Source of the DNA: Maribrevibacterium harenarium
Lineage (GTDB): Bacteria > Pseudomonadota > Gammaproteobacteria > Pseudomonadales > Marinomonadaceae
Reading direction: 5' to 3'
DNA length: 64,000 bases
Assembly (NCBI RefSeq): GCF_006385675.1
Contig: NZ_VFRR01000016.1
Span: 1-64,000 of the forward strand
This document shows, one piece after another, positions 16,969-26,264 of the stretch. Numbering within the stretch: the stretch's first letter is position 1; every line of letters begins with the position of its first letter. A model generated the notes under the pieces. It was not told the origin of the DNA. It saw nothing but the letters and a program-made list of their open reading frames with translations, and did not search any database. The position numbers and the translations under genes were made by a program.

Positions 16969-17472
16969 ATGGGACAGCACAGTGAAGAAGAAAAAATCCG
17001 CTTGGAACACGATGCAGCCAAGCTGTTTATGCGATGGTATGAACGCAACACGGGGCTAAGAATCCGTCATATTTGGCATAATGAGCCTATGCGTCCTGAT
17101 ACTTCCTGTATGTTAGATGGGGAAAAGCTGGATTTGGAAATTGCCCATTTATATGGCTCGGAAGCGGAGGCGATGGCCATTTTAGGGCGTGACTTGAGTG
17201 ACAAAACCCGGCAGGCCTTGCAGGAGTTAGACAAAGAGCCTGATCACCGTTTGCTGAAAGCGTTAAACGACATCCTGAGAAATAAAGCCCAGAAACATTA
17301 CGATAGTCACCGAACTTGGTTAGTGATTCGCAATGCTCACCCTGCTTGGCAGCGGGCGGATATTAAAGCGCTAGAGCATAAAATCACGGTTCCGGCACAG
17401 CATCCATTCGAGAAAATCTGGTTAGTGGCCGACTTTGAAGGGAAAACTGGCATTGTGCGTCTTTATCCATAG
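16969..17472 (+). CDS. Hypothetical protein, possible nuclease-like fold
   Basis: This 167-residue soluble protein is unrecognised. It has an N-terminal helical part rich in charged residues, a central strand pair RPDTSCMLDGEKLDLEIAHLYG (positions about 42-63), and a C-terminal half with TWLVIRNAHPAW and FEKIWLVADFEG. The order Pro-Asp, then a strand with Leu-Glu-Ile-Ala, then buried strands recalls PD-(D/E)XK nuclease-like folds, but the Lys is missing, so this is only a suggestion. It is divergent from the preceding unknown gene, with about 130 bp between. A GTG four codons upstream (16957) is an alternative start. Confidence 0.65.
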   Translation: MGQHSEEEKIRLEHDAAKLFMRWYERNTGLRIRHIWHNEPMRPDTSCMLDGEKLDLEIAHLYGSEAEAMAILGRDLSDKTRQALQELDKEPDHRLLKALNDILRNKAQKHYDSHRTWLVIRNAHPAWQRADIKALEHKITVPAQHPFEKIWLVADFEGKTGIVRLYP

Positions 17473-17477
17473 CTAAC

Positions 17478-17504
17478 ATAAAAAAACGCTCCCAAAGGGA
17501 GCGT
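17478..17504 (-). terminator. Intrinsic terminator of guaD
   Basis: On the minus strand an 8-bp stem (ACGCTCCC/GGGAGCGT, AAA/TTT loop, 17486-17504) is followed by a run of Ts (17481-17486 as As on the plus strand). There is no T-run on the plus side, so it serves the minus-strand transcript. Confidence 0.8.
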
Positions 17505-17580
17505 GAAAAAGGCAATGTTGGCAAAGTCCACAGTCGCACTTTGCCATTTAAAACATTCAATATTGGTGCCAGCTTTTCTT

Positions 17581-18891
17581 TTATATCTTGTCTCGTTGAT
17601 AAATGGGCTCACCGGCAACAATGGTGGCTTTGATTACGCGGTCATCCCCTAGGATCATCAAGGTAAACAGAATTTCTTCAATAGACTGGCAGCGGGGCAA
17701 GCGTTGTTTGAGTAGGGGGGTGGCTTGGTAGTCGAGAATTACGAAGTCGGCCTCACTACCGATGGCCAGATTACCAATTTTATCTTCTAATCTAAGCGCC
17801 TTAGCTCCACCTAAGGTGGCCAAATAGAACGCCTTCATCGGGTGTAAAGATTGGCCTTGTAGTTGTTGGGTTTTATAAGCATCCCCCATAGTGCTCAGCA
17901 ATGAAAAACTGGTACCAGCCCCTACATCGGTGCCCAACCCCACATTCACACCGTGCTGACAAGCGCTGGATAAGGGAAACAACCCGCTGCCCAAAAAGAG
18001 ATTGGAACTGGGGCAAAATGCAATGGCAGAGCCAGAATGATGGAGACGCTGGTGTGCATCATCAGACAGGTGGATACCATGGGCGAATACGGAACGCTCG
18101 CTAAGTAAGTGATGTCTGTCATAGACATCCAAATAGTCTTGGCTTTCAGGGAATAAGCTCTGTACCCATTCGCATTCCTTGTGGTTTTCGGCTAAATGGG
18201 TATGAAGATACAAGCCTTCATACTCGGCTAATAAGCGCCCCGCCACGGCTAACTGCTCATCGGTACTCGTGGGAGCGAAACGAGGAGTCACGGCGTAGTG
18301 CAGACGATCTTGGCCATGCCAGCGTTCGATCAGAGCTTTGCTGTCGGAATAAGCCGATTCTGGGGTATCCAACAAGGTGTCGGGCGCGTTGCGATCCATC
18401 AGCACTTTACCGCAGATCATACGTAGGCGACGCTTTGCTGCCGCGTCGAAGAACACTTCTACGGAAGTTTTGTGAACCGTGCCGAATACCAAGGCGGTCG
18501 TCGTACCGTTACGCAGCAGCTCATTTAAAAATCGCTCTGCCACGTCTCCGGCGTGATTCGCATCGGCAAACTGGGTTTCTTCTGGAAAGGTGTAGCGTTC
18601 GAGCCAATCGAGTAGTTGTTCGCCATAGGACGCAATCATATCCGTTTGCGGATAATGAACGTGGGTATCAATTAGCCCAGGAATTAACAGACCGTTTTCA
18701 ACCTGTGTCACAGACAGGTTATTGGGTAAGTTTTTTAGGCCGTCCTCAGCCTTACCACAAAACTGGATTCTATCGCCGCAGGTGATCAGTAAACCGTCTT
18801 CAATATATTGATAGGACTGTTCGATGCCAACGTGGTCTGGATCGGCAATACAGTGGAGTAGTGGCGCGCGCCAAGCGCGGTATGTGGTCAT
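17581..18891 (-). CDS. guaD: Guanine deaminase
   Basis: The 436-residue amidohydrolase converts guanine to xanthine and ammonia. Zinc-site motifs are visible: H77-V-H79 in LIDTHVHYPQTD, LHTHLAEN at about 230, HGIHLS at about 270, and D in GLGTDVGAGTS near 320. The HVHYPQTDMIAS and LDWLERYTFPEE blocks distinguish guanine deaminases from other amidohydrolases. Length is typical. It is a single gene on the minus strand ending in a strong terminator; a second stem (17519-17546) lies in its 3' untranslated region. Confidence 0.93.
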   Translation of the reverse strand: MTTYRAWRAPLLHCIADPDHVGIEQSYQYIEDGLLITCGDRIQFCGKAEDGLKNLPNNLSVTQVENGLLIPGLIDTHVHYPQTDMIASYGEQLLDWLERYTFPEETQFADANHAGDVAERFLNELLRNGTTTALVFGTVHKTSVEVFFDAAAKRRLRMICGKVLMDRNAPDTLLDTPESAYSDSKALIERWHGQDRLHYAVTPRFAPTSTDEQLAVAGRLLAEYEGLYLHTHLAENHKECEWVQSLFPESQDYLDVYDRHHLLSERSVFAHGIHLSDDAHQRLHHSGSAIAFCPSSNLFLGSGLFPLSSACQHGVNVGLGTDVGAGTSFSLLSTMGDAYKTQQLQGQSLHPMKAFYLATLGGAKALRLEDKIGNLAIGSEADFVILDYQATPLLKQRLPRCQSIEEILFTLMILGDDRVIKATIVAGEPIYQRDKI

Positions 18892-19018
18892 GGATCAGTC
18901 TCTTTTCATTATGCAAAACGGGCAGAATCTTGACCGAAAGGTTTATTTTCGTCAACGTTTAGTATGAAAAACAGCGGATACTTCCTTGATCCACTGATGT
19001 CGATCTGCCAGTAAAGAG

Positions 19019-19357
19019 CTATTTCAAGCGCGGTTTAATGATCCACCAATGGACTGCCATAGCGAGTAACACGCCGGTGCTGTTGGCGATAAAATCAGCC
19101 CATTCCCCGTAGCGATTGATACTGGGTTGGATCAATTCAATGGCGCCACCCCAACAGACAATAGCCATCGCCATAACGAGAAAACGTCGACTGGGGCCGA
19201 AAGCTGACATCAGCGCCCAGCCGCCAAAGCCAATTACATGGTGAAGCTTGTCACTACCCGGAACCGGAGGTAGCTGATCAAGCGGGGTAAGGGTTGACCA
19301 GGAAATGATAAGAAAACCAACAATAAATCCTGCAAACTGTAGGAGATCTTTCCTCAT
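19019..19357 (-). CDS. VanZ-like family protein
   Basis: The 112-residue membrane protein has about four hydrophobic segments and VanZ-family features: WSTLTPLDQLP near the start, GSDKLHHVIGFGGWALM in the middle (residues 34-51), and GGAIELIQPSINRYGEWADFIANS-type motif (positions 71-93). The function in Gram-negatives is not known; the name comes from a teicoplanin-resistance locus. It starts 9 bp after dbpA and is probably cotranscribed with it. Confidence 0.8.
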   Translation of the reverse strand: MRKDLLQFAGFIVGFLIISWSTLTPLDQLPPVPGSDKLHHVIGFGGWALMSAFGPSRRFLVMAMAIVCWGGAIELIQPSINRYGEWADFIANSTGVLLAMAVHWWIIKPRLK

Positions 19358-19366
19358 GTTGCCGCC

Positions 19367-20746
19367 CTAGCGAAGAATGCGACTTTTGATAACACGGCCT
19401 TTGATCTTGCGTTGTTGCAAGGCTTTTAAAGTGCTTTTCGCTACATCGCGCTCAATGGCCACGTAAGCATGAAAATCGAAAATGTCGATCTTACCGACTT
19501 GGGCTTTCTCTAACCCAATCCCCGCTGTTAACGTGCCGAGGATATCGCCGGCTCGGAGTTTGTTTTTCCGTCCTGCATCAAACGCGATAGTCACCATCGG
19601 GGCAAATATCTGGGCGGATGGATTCGGCTTGAGGGTTAGCCATTCAGGCTCAGTATTGAAACGGGTGCTGATGGCCTCAACTTTGTAGGCTTCCTTTTCG
19701 CTCACAAAGTTAACCGCGATCCCTTTTGCCCCAGCACGTCCGGTGCGTCCCACTCGGTGAGTGTGTACATCCACGTCACGGCTAGTATCGTAACTAATGA
19801 CCATATCGAGATCTTTAACATCGATACCACGGGCGGCCACATCGGTTGCTACAAGGATACAACAGCTCTTGTTAGCAAAGCGCACAAACACTTGATCTCG
19901 CTGTTTTTGATCTAGGTCGCCATGGAGCGCTAAGGCTGACAGGTTATGAGCTTGCAGCAGATCGGCGGTGTCTTGGGTGTCGGCTTTGGTATGACAAAAC
20001 ACAATCGCTTGTTGAGGCTCAAAGTGGGACAAGGTATCCAGTAGCTGCTGGAACTTGTTTTCAGGATTAGTCGACAAAAAGTACTGCTGAATATCGGGCT
20101 GTAATTCGGCGACTTTGGCGATTTCGATGAACTCCGCATCCCGTTGAAACTCCTCGCGCAATTCCGCCACGTTGTCTTCATAGGTGGCGGAAAAGAGCAG
20201 TGTTTGCCGAGTTTTGGGAGTCAGTGCGACTACATCCCGAATGCTGTCGACAAAGCCCATGTCGAGCATACGATCCGCTTCATCCAGTACCAAAACGGAT
20301 AAGCGATCTGTTTGCAATGTGCCTTTACGCAAATGCTCCATAATACGTCCCGGTGTCCCCACTACCACGTGTGCGCCGTGCTCTAAGGACGCCAGTTGCG
20401 GACCAAATGGCATACCACCACATAGGGTCAGTACTTTGAGGTTGTCAATATAGCGCGCCAGCTTGCGGATTTCTTTGGCAACTTGATCTGCCAGCTCCCT
20501 AGTTGGGCACAACACCAAAGCCTGAGTATGGCGCTGTTGGGTATCAATGCGAGTCAGTAGGCCTAAGGCAAAGGCTAACGTTTTACCGCTGCCAGTTTGT
20601 GCCTGGGCAATAACATCTCGGTTTTTTAACAATAGCGGTAGGGATTGCTGCTGGACTGGGGTGAAAGCAGTAAAACCAAAATCATCCAAAATGCGTTGTA
20701 ATGGATTAATTAGGCTTTGGTAAATGGGATCAGCGGATAGACTCAC
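19367..20746 (-). CDS. dbpA: ATP-dependent RNA helicase DbpA
   Basis: This 459-residue DEAD-box helicase has the Q motif (FTPVQQQSLP), Walker A AQTGSGKT, PTRELA, DEAD in LVLDEADRMLD, SAT, and HRVGRTGRAG. The C-terminal domain (about 385-459: AGRKNKLRAGDILGTLT, IGKIDIF-like, YVAIERDVA) is the RNA-binding domain that distinguishes DbpA, which recognises 23S rRNA hairpin 92 and aids 50S assembly. It leads a two-gene unit with the vanZ-like gene. Confidence 0.95.
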   Translation of the reverse strand: MSLSADPIYQSLINPLQRILDDFGFTAFTPVQQQSLPLLLKNRDVIAQAQTGSGKTLAFALGLLTRIDTQQRHTQALVLCPTRELADQVAKEIRKLARYIDNLKVLTLCGGMPFGPQLASLEHGAHVVVGTPGRIMEHLRKGTLQTDRLSVLVLDEADRMLDMGFVDSIRDVVALTPKTRQTLLFSATYEDNVAELREEFQRDAEFIEIAKVAELQPDIQQYFLSTNPENKFQQLLDTLSHFEPQQAIVFCHTKADTQDTADLLQAHNLSALALHGDLDQKQRDQVFVRFANKSCCILVATDVAARGIDVKDLDMVISYDTSRDVDVHTHRVGRTGRAGAKGIAVNFVSEKEAYKVEAISTRFNTEPEWLTLKPNPSAQIFAPMVTIAFDAGRKNKLRAGDILGTLTAGIGLEKAQVGKIDIFDFHAYVAIERDVAKSTLKALQQRKIKGRVIKSRILR

Positions 20747-20767
20747 AGGATACTCGAATGGGTAGCT

Positions 20768-20802
20768 AAGAAAGCCTGCATCATATCAGAAGTCAGCAGG
20801 CT
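20768..20802 (-). terminator. Possible terminator after HD-GYP gene
   Basis: AGCCTGC (20773-20779) and GCAGGCT (20796-20802) form a 7-bp stem with a long loop; on the minus strand it is followed by TTTCTT. It lies between the HD-GYP gene and dbpA. Confidence 0.45.
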
Positions 20803-20811
20803 GCCCTATGG

Positions 20812-21837
20812 CTAGTCCGCATGTTCATCGAGAATACGGTAAAAGTGATGAATATTTTGGTTGAAACACGCCACAATCGCTGGGTCGAAGTGGGAGCCGC
20901 TTTGCTCATTGATATATTGATGAATATCTTCTCGCTTCCATGGTTCTTTGTAGGGGCGTTTGGAAGCTAAGGCGTCGAACACGTCACATAGGGCCACAAT
21001 ACGACCGAACAGAGGAATCGCTTCGCCTTTCAACCCATTTGGATAGCCGGTGCCATCCCAGCGTTCATGGTGAGAGATAGCTATAACATAAGCGGCTTTT
21101 AAAATCGGAGAGCGGCTGTTCGCTAGGATATGCCCACCGATGTTGGCATGACCGCGCATGGTTTCAAATTCTTGTTGATCCAAGCGACCTGGTTTGAGCA
21201 GGATATTATCCGAAATACCGATTTTGCCCACATCATGCAGTGGTGCAGCCGTTCCAAGCACGTCACAGTCCTCGTCGGACAGTCCAAGCTTTTGTCCAAT
21301 AAGACGAGAATATTCGCCAACACGAATGACATGGTTACCGGTTTCATTGTCCCGGTACTCCGCCGCTAATGCTAAACGCTGGATGGCCTCGATACGGCTT
21401 TCTTCGAGTTCTTTGGTTCGTTCTGCCACCATTAGGGCCAAGGTGCGATTTTGTTGTGACAGGCGCAACTGAGTAGCAACTCGGGCTTTTAGAATGGCTG
21501 CGCTGAATGGTTTGGAGACATAGTCAACCGCACCTAAGTCAAATCCGCGCTGCTCGTCTTCTTGGGTATCCATGGCAGTAAGAAAAATGATTGGAATGTT
21601 GGCATACTTTGGCTGTGCCTTGATACGCTGACAAACCTCATAACCATCGATATTGGGCATCATGACATCGAGTAAAATCAGATCAATCTCAAATTTTTCC
21701 AATACTCGCAGAGCGATCTGACCATTGGTCGCTGCTTTTACATCGTAGTCACGGTCAAGAATATTACGGACTACGTCGATGTTTTCGACAATATCGTCAA
21801 CCACGAGTACCGTTGGTTTATTCTGTTCTTGGGTCAT
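20812..21837 (-). CDS. Response regulator with HD-GYP phosphodiesterase domain
   Basis: The 341-residue RpfG-type protein has a receiver domain (1-125; D57 in LILLDVMMP, K109 in VSKPF), a short coiled linker (130-155) and an HD-GYP domain (about 155-335) with H201-D202 (HDVGKIG), HANIGG near 230 and HHERWDGTGYP at 256-266. The intact HD and GYP motifs predict cyclic di-GMP hydrolysis. Its ATG overlaps the stop of the hybrid kinase by 4 bp, so phosphorelay from that kinase to this regulator is the natural reading of the context (inference). Confidence 0.92.
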   Translation of the reverse strand: MTQEQNKPTVLVVDDIVENIDVVRNILDRDYDVKAATNGQIALRVLEKFEIDLILLDVMMPNIDGYEVCQRIKAQPKYANIPIIFLTAMDTQEDEQRGFDLGAVDYVSKPFSAAILKARVATQLRLSQQNRTLALMVAERTKELEESRIEAIQRLALAAEYRDNETGNHVIRVGEYSRLIGQKLGLSDEDCDVLGTAAPLHDVGKIGISDNILLKPGRLDQQEFETMRGHANIGGHILANSRSPILKAAYVIAISHHERWDGTGYPNGLKGEAIPLFGRIVALCDVFDALASKRPYKEPWKREDIHQYINEQSGSHFDPAIVACFNQNIHHFYRILDEHAD

Positions 21838-24800
21838 TCGGAGATGCGCTCCATTAAGATCGTTAGCTCTTCGCTGGCTCTTTCGTAGTCGTAGTTTGAG
21901 AGCAGATCATAAATTTCCTTTAAGTCTTCGCTGATGTCCGTATTTTGCTGTTGTTCCATATACTCAAACGCCAACGAATTTGCCTTGGTATCATATGACT
22001 CAACCAGATCAAACAGCGCTTTGCAATCCGCTAATTTCAGAGTGTGCTTGGATAGTGCGTCGCCGGTCGCGTGTGTATTAGATACGTTGGGCGCCAATAA
22101 TAGGTTTATTTTATCGCCTAATACGGTGATGGCTGAAGTCATCTCAGCCAACAATTCCAAGTCGATATGGCCTTCTTTTGCAGCACGCTCTGCTTTCGCA
22201 GCGAGACTACTTATGTGTTGTGCTCCGAGTGTGCCGGATAAGCCTTTAATCGTATGGGTCACGGCTACCACGGCGCTGTTGTCATCATTATTGATGGCTT
22301 TTTGCAAGTTATTACGATGAACGTCAATGCCGTCCGCAAACGACATCAGCACCTGTTTATAGAAGTCCTCGTCAACGCCAAGTCGTTGAATCGCTTCCTT
22401 CATGTGCAGTTCTGGGAGCTGCTGAGCTAATGTGTTTAGCCCATCATCGGCTGACGTTTCCTCGATAACAGCATCAAGGGATAGGTTGTCCTGATTATTG
22501 CCATATCGACTTAGCACTTCATGGAGCTGAACGCGGGAAATTGGCTTCGCGACGTGACCATTCATCCCCGTCTGTCGAGCACGTTTAATGTCTTGATTGC
22601 TGTTATTGGCAGTGACGGCGATGATCGGCAAATCCGCAAAATAACCACCTAAGGAACGAATCGCTTTGGTGGCTTCATAGCCATCCATCACTGGCATTTG
22701 TACATCCATGAGAACGACGTCAGGACGAAGTTCCTGCACCATAGCGACGGCTTCCTCACCATTATTGGCGAAGTGATATTCCAACTCCCACAGCTTAAGT
22801 ATTTCGGATAACACCAGCTGGTTAATTTCGTTATCCTCTGCAATCAGCAGCCGCAAGCCCGCCACAGAGGATTTCTGTGCTTCTTGCTCAGCTTCGTTAT
22901 CGCTTTGTTTATTTTCTAGTTGCTCTTGGGCTAAATAACTTTCTAGTAATACCGACTGGGTCACCGGGCGATCAAGTAAGGTAACTCGTTCTTGCCAAGC
23001 TTCTGGTAGAGATCGGTTAACGTGGTCTTGATCAACAAAGAATATATGGCGTAACTGGGTGCAGGTCGGTGCTTGTGCGACAAGTTCAAAGAATCTGCTT
23101 GGATCAGCTTGAGCGGTGTGACAGTCAACGAGGATGTAGTCATAGGTCACCCCCTTAGCGGTAAGTTTCGACTTTGCTTCGTCTACATTGATCGCTACGT
23201 CGAAACGCGTACCAAAGGCAGTTAAGTAGCGTACATAATTTTGTTGTCGAACGGCATGACATTCGATCACGAGCGTGTTGCGTTCATTCAGTACCGACTG
23301 GACTTTGGGGGACAACAAGGTTGGCGCATTCGTATCGCATTTCACAAACAAGGTGAAACTAAATACCGTTCCTTCACCAAGTGTGCTCTCGACTTTAATA
23401 TCTCCCCCCATCAGAGACACGAGACTTTTACAAATAGAAAGACCTAAGCCGGTGCCGCCGAATTTACGAGTAGTTGAAATGTCTGCTTGGGTAAACGGCG
23501 TGAATAATCTTTTGACCTGCTCTGGACTCATACCAATTCCTGAGTCTCGTACAGAAAACTCAAGCTCTACGGCATCGCCTACGGTTTGCAAGTGTTTAAC
23601 ATAAAACATAACCTCGCCGTGCTGGGTAAACTTGATGGCGTTACTCACTAGATTACTGATCACCTGACCAATCCTTAGGGGATCACCAATCAAATTATCT
23701 TGAACCTTGGAGTCAACACCAATAAGCAGCTCAACCTGCTTTTTAACTGCTTGGTTGTAATGTACATAAGCGTATTGCTCGATCACATCTTGCAAGCTAA
23801 AACTTGTCTGCTCAATGTCTAATTTACCCGACTCCATCTTGGAGAAGTCCAAAATATCGTTGATGATACGCAGTAAATTATTAGCCGAAATATTTACTTT
23901 TTGGATCAGTTCTCGTTGGTTGGCCTTGTTATCTACGGCGAGACAAGCATCGGTTAATCCGATGATGGCATTCATGGGAGTGCGGATTTCATGGCTGATA
24001 TTGGCTAGAAAGCGATTTTTGGCTTCCGCTGCTTGGTGGGCATCCCGTAGCGAATCTTCAAGCACATTAGCAATCACTTTAGATGCGGTGATATCAGTAC
24101 GTACCGCGATATAACGTTCTGGTTTTCCTTGGCGATTTAGGATTGGCAAAATCGTTGCGCGTACCCAGTAAGCGCTGTGATCTTTGCGTAGATTCTTTAT
24201 CTCCCCAGTCCAGACTTGACCATTGGCGATAGTTTTCCACATGGTTTTGAAAAACTCGTGTGGGTGTTCTTCAGAACGCAATAAACGATGGTTTTGGCCA
24301 ATAAGTTCGTCGCGCTGGTAACCGGAGATTTCACAAAATTTGTCATTGGCATAGATGATGTTGCCACGAACATCGGCAACACTAACTATCGCGTGCTCAT
24401 CTAATGCCTGCTTTTGATAACCAATTTCGATTAATAGATCATCAATTTGGCGTTCATGTTGCAGGAGTGTCCCTATACCACGACTCATCACCTGAGCGAC
24501 TGAGAAGCCGATAAAAAAGAGAGTAACGAATAAGTAAATATTCCATTGATAAAATGGTGCCCACGGATAGTTTGATTGAACCAGTATTTTCCATTCTGGA
24601 ATCTGCTGCGAGACAACATTGTCCTCAGTAGATTTTAACTCTCTGGCAAAAGTAGTTATTTCATTTTGCGAGTGGAAGGTGGTTACATCCTGAGTGACAT
24701 CCATAAAGTGGGCGGTATCAATAAATTCAAAGTTGCCAACATCGCGCAGGTAACCCCAGTCATTACTTCGCTCAAGGTCTATCAATACACGATTAAATTC

Positions 24801-26264
24801 ACTCAATACACTTAGATTGCCGATGCCAGAATTGGTGACATTTAACAAATGGGCAAGTTGCTCAAAACGATAGGCAAACACGACTACACCAACCGTCACC
24901 CCAGTTGTACTGTCGACGATAGGAGCGGATATTTTCAATACTGGCTGTAGGGGCTGTACGAGATGGCCGAAGCGACGAGACAAAGACACTGGAGAAATGA
25001 AATACTGGCCAGTCTCCAAGGTCATGCCTTGAATGACTTCCAGACTGAAATCCCGGTCGTTAAGCTGACTGCGATAGGCAAGTGCAGGGAATCCATTGTT
25101 ATATTCCATGCGGGCGACTTCCAGACTACTCTGATCTAATACAGATATGTAGTGATAACGGCCCGATGCTTGTACAAATCCGCCGACATAGTCCCTGAAC
25201 CGGGTTTTGGTTGATATTTTTTCGCTGTTTTCCAGTATTTCTTGAAAATCAAATCCCAAAAAAACCTTGTCTATATCGTTGTAAATATCAGTTAGCTCTG
25301 TACCTATTACAGTGCGAGCATTGTTAATTTGTACTTCATTGATACTAATTTGCTTTGATAAGAGATAGCCCCATTGTGCCGCAACCACAATGGATATGAT
25401 CAAAAACACAGCAGCTTGAGTCGTTACTAACGATTGCCAAAATAGAGGTCGTGTGTCGACTTCATCAGCATGAAATTGAGGGTCATTCCATTTACGTTTA
25501 ATAAAGGTGGCATAGAACCCACTGGCTAATAAATAAAAGCTCCATAGTGTCGCGGTTAGCATTAATGCAACGATTATAAGTCCTTTAGACTGTTCATTAT
25601 CCGCTGGAACAGGGTTGGTAGAACTTACTTCTATAGGCAGTATTTGAGTAACTAGGATACACAAGGTCACCATCATTGGCTTGGTGAAATGTGAATAGAA
25701 TAGCAATCCGGGACTACGGGCGAGACGACTCATCAAATTGCAAGCGTTAAAGCCTAGTACCAACAAAAGTACCGTAAGGGCGCTATAGAAAAAGTGGGCT
25801 AAGCTTGCTTCATGGGCGCCGTTATGGGGGATGGTATTTTCATGCAGGATTACATGACCTGACGCAACGAGTAAGCCAACCGCAACTCCTGTAAGGCTAC
25901 GGTCAAAAATCGTTTCACAGCCGCCGTTGAACAACTTAAAAGCGGTAAATGTGACGGTCACAGCAACCAAATACCATATGCCAATCACGCCCAAATCTAT
26001 TGTAGAAGATTGGCCAGGTACTTGCGCGAAAAAGGATAGGATCAGCACTGCCATAATCCCCAGCGGAAGTGAGATCGCTGATCGCAGTATATGGCGTGTC
26101 TGTTTTACTGCCCCATTATTGTTACGGGCTAAATCCAGTTCACGAAAAGCGGCATAGTTGACGCAGTAGCCAAGAAGAAATGCCAACACGCTAAAAAATA
26201 CCACTGTGTTGCCATCATGTGAGGCGATAGGGGAAAACGGGGAAAAAAGGTTATCTATCATCAA
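21834..26264 (-). CDS. Multidomain hybrid sensor histidine kinase
   Basis: The 1476-residue membrane protein contains, in order: about seven membrane segments (residues 1-250, arranged like an MHYT sensor but without a clear MHYT motif), another membrane helix near 285, a periplasmic sensor region (about 305-580), a membrane helix near 595, a PAS domain (about 640-745, YANDKFCEISGYQRDELIG), HisKA with H758 (ANISHEIRTPMNAI), HATPase (DSGIGM, GGTGLGL), a degenerate receiver-like segment (about 1000-1115), a true receiver with D1187 (VVLMDVQMPVMDG) and an HPt domain with H1337 (VTHTIKGLSG). It is a complete phosphorelay in one chain, coupled by overlap to an HD-GYP regulator. Confidence 0.9.
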   Translation of the reverse strand: MMIDNLFSPFSPIASHDGNTVVFFSVLAFLLGYCVNYAAFRELDLARNNNGAVKQTRHILRSAISLPLGIMAVLILSFFAQVPGQSSTIDLGVIGIWYLVAVTVTFTAFKLFNGGCETIFDRSLTGVAVGLLVASGHVILHENTIPHNGAHEASLAHFFYSALTVLLLVLGFNACNLMSRLARSPGLLFYSHFTKPMMVTLCILVTQILPIEVSSTNPVPADNEQSKGLIIVALMLTATLWSFYLLASGFYATFIKRKWNDPQFHADEVDTRPLFWQSLVTTQAAVFLIISIVVAAQWGYLLSKQISINEVQINNARTVIGTELTDIYNDIDKVFLGFDFQEILENSEKISTKTRFRDYVGGFVQASGRYHYISVLDQSSLEVARMEYNNGFPALAYRSQLNDRDFSLEVIQGMTLETGQYFISPVSLSRRFGHLVQPLQPVLKISAPIVDSTTGVTVGVVVFAYRFEQLAHLLNVTNSGIGNLSVLSEFNRVLIDLERSNDWGYLRDVGNFEFIDTAHFMDVTQDVTTFHSQNEITTFARELKSTEDNVVSQQIPEWKILVQSNYPWAPFYQWNIYLFVTLFFIGFSVAQVMSRGIGTLLQHERQIDDLLIEIGYQKQALDEHAIVSVADVRGNIIYANDKFCEISGYQRDELIGQNHRLLRSEEHPHEFFKTMWKTIANGQVWTGEIKNLRKDHSAYWVRATILPILNRQGKPERYIAVRTDITASKVIANVLEDSLRDAHQAAEAKNRFLANISHEIRTPMNAIIGLTDACLAVDNKANQRELIQKVNISANNLLRIINDILDFSKMESGKLDIEQTSFSLQDVIEQYAYVHYNQAVKKQVELLIGVDSKVQDNLIGDPLRIGQVISNLVSNAIKFTQHGEVMFYVKHLQTVGDAVELEFSVRDSGIGMSPEQVKRLFTPFTQADISTTRKFGGTGLGLSICKSLVSLMGGDIKVESTLGEGTVFSFTLFVKCDTNAPTLLSPKVQSVLNERNTLVIECHAVRQQNYVRYLTAFGTRFDVAINVDEAKSKLTAKGVTYDYILVDCHTAQADPSRFFELVAQAPTCTQLRHIFFVDQDHVNRSLPEAWQERVTLLDRPVTQSVLLESYLAQEQLENKQSDNEAEQEAQKSSVAGLRLLIAEDNEINQLVLSEILKLWELEYHFANNGEEAVAMVQELRPDVVLMDVQMPVMDGYEATKAIRSLGGYFADLPIIAVTANNSNQDIKRARQTGMNGHVAKPISRVQLHEVLSRYGNNQDNLSLDAVIEETSADDGLNTLAQQLPELHMKEAIQRLGVDEDFYKQVLMSFADGIDVHRNNLQKAINNDDNSAVVAVTHTIKGLSGTLGAQHISSLAAKAERAAKEGHIDLELLAEMTSAITVLGDKINLLLAPNVSNTHATGDALSKHTLKLADCKALFDLVESYDTKANSLAFEYMEQQQNTDISEDLKEIYDLLSNYDYERASEELTILMERISE

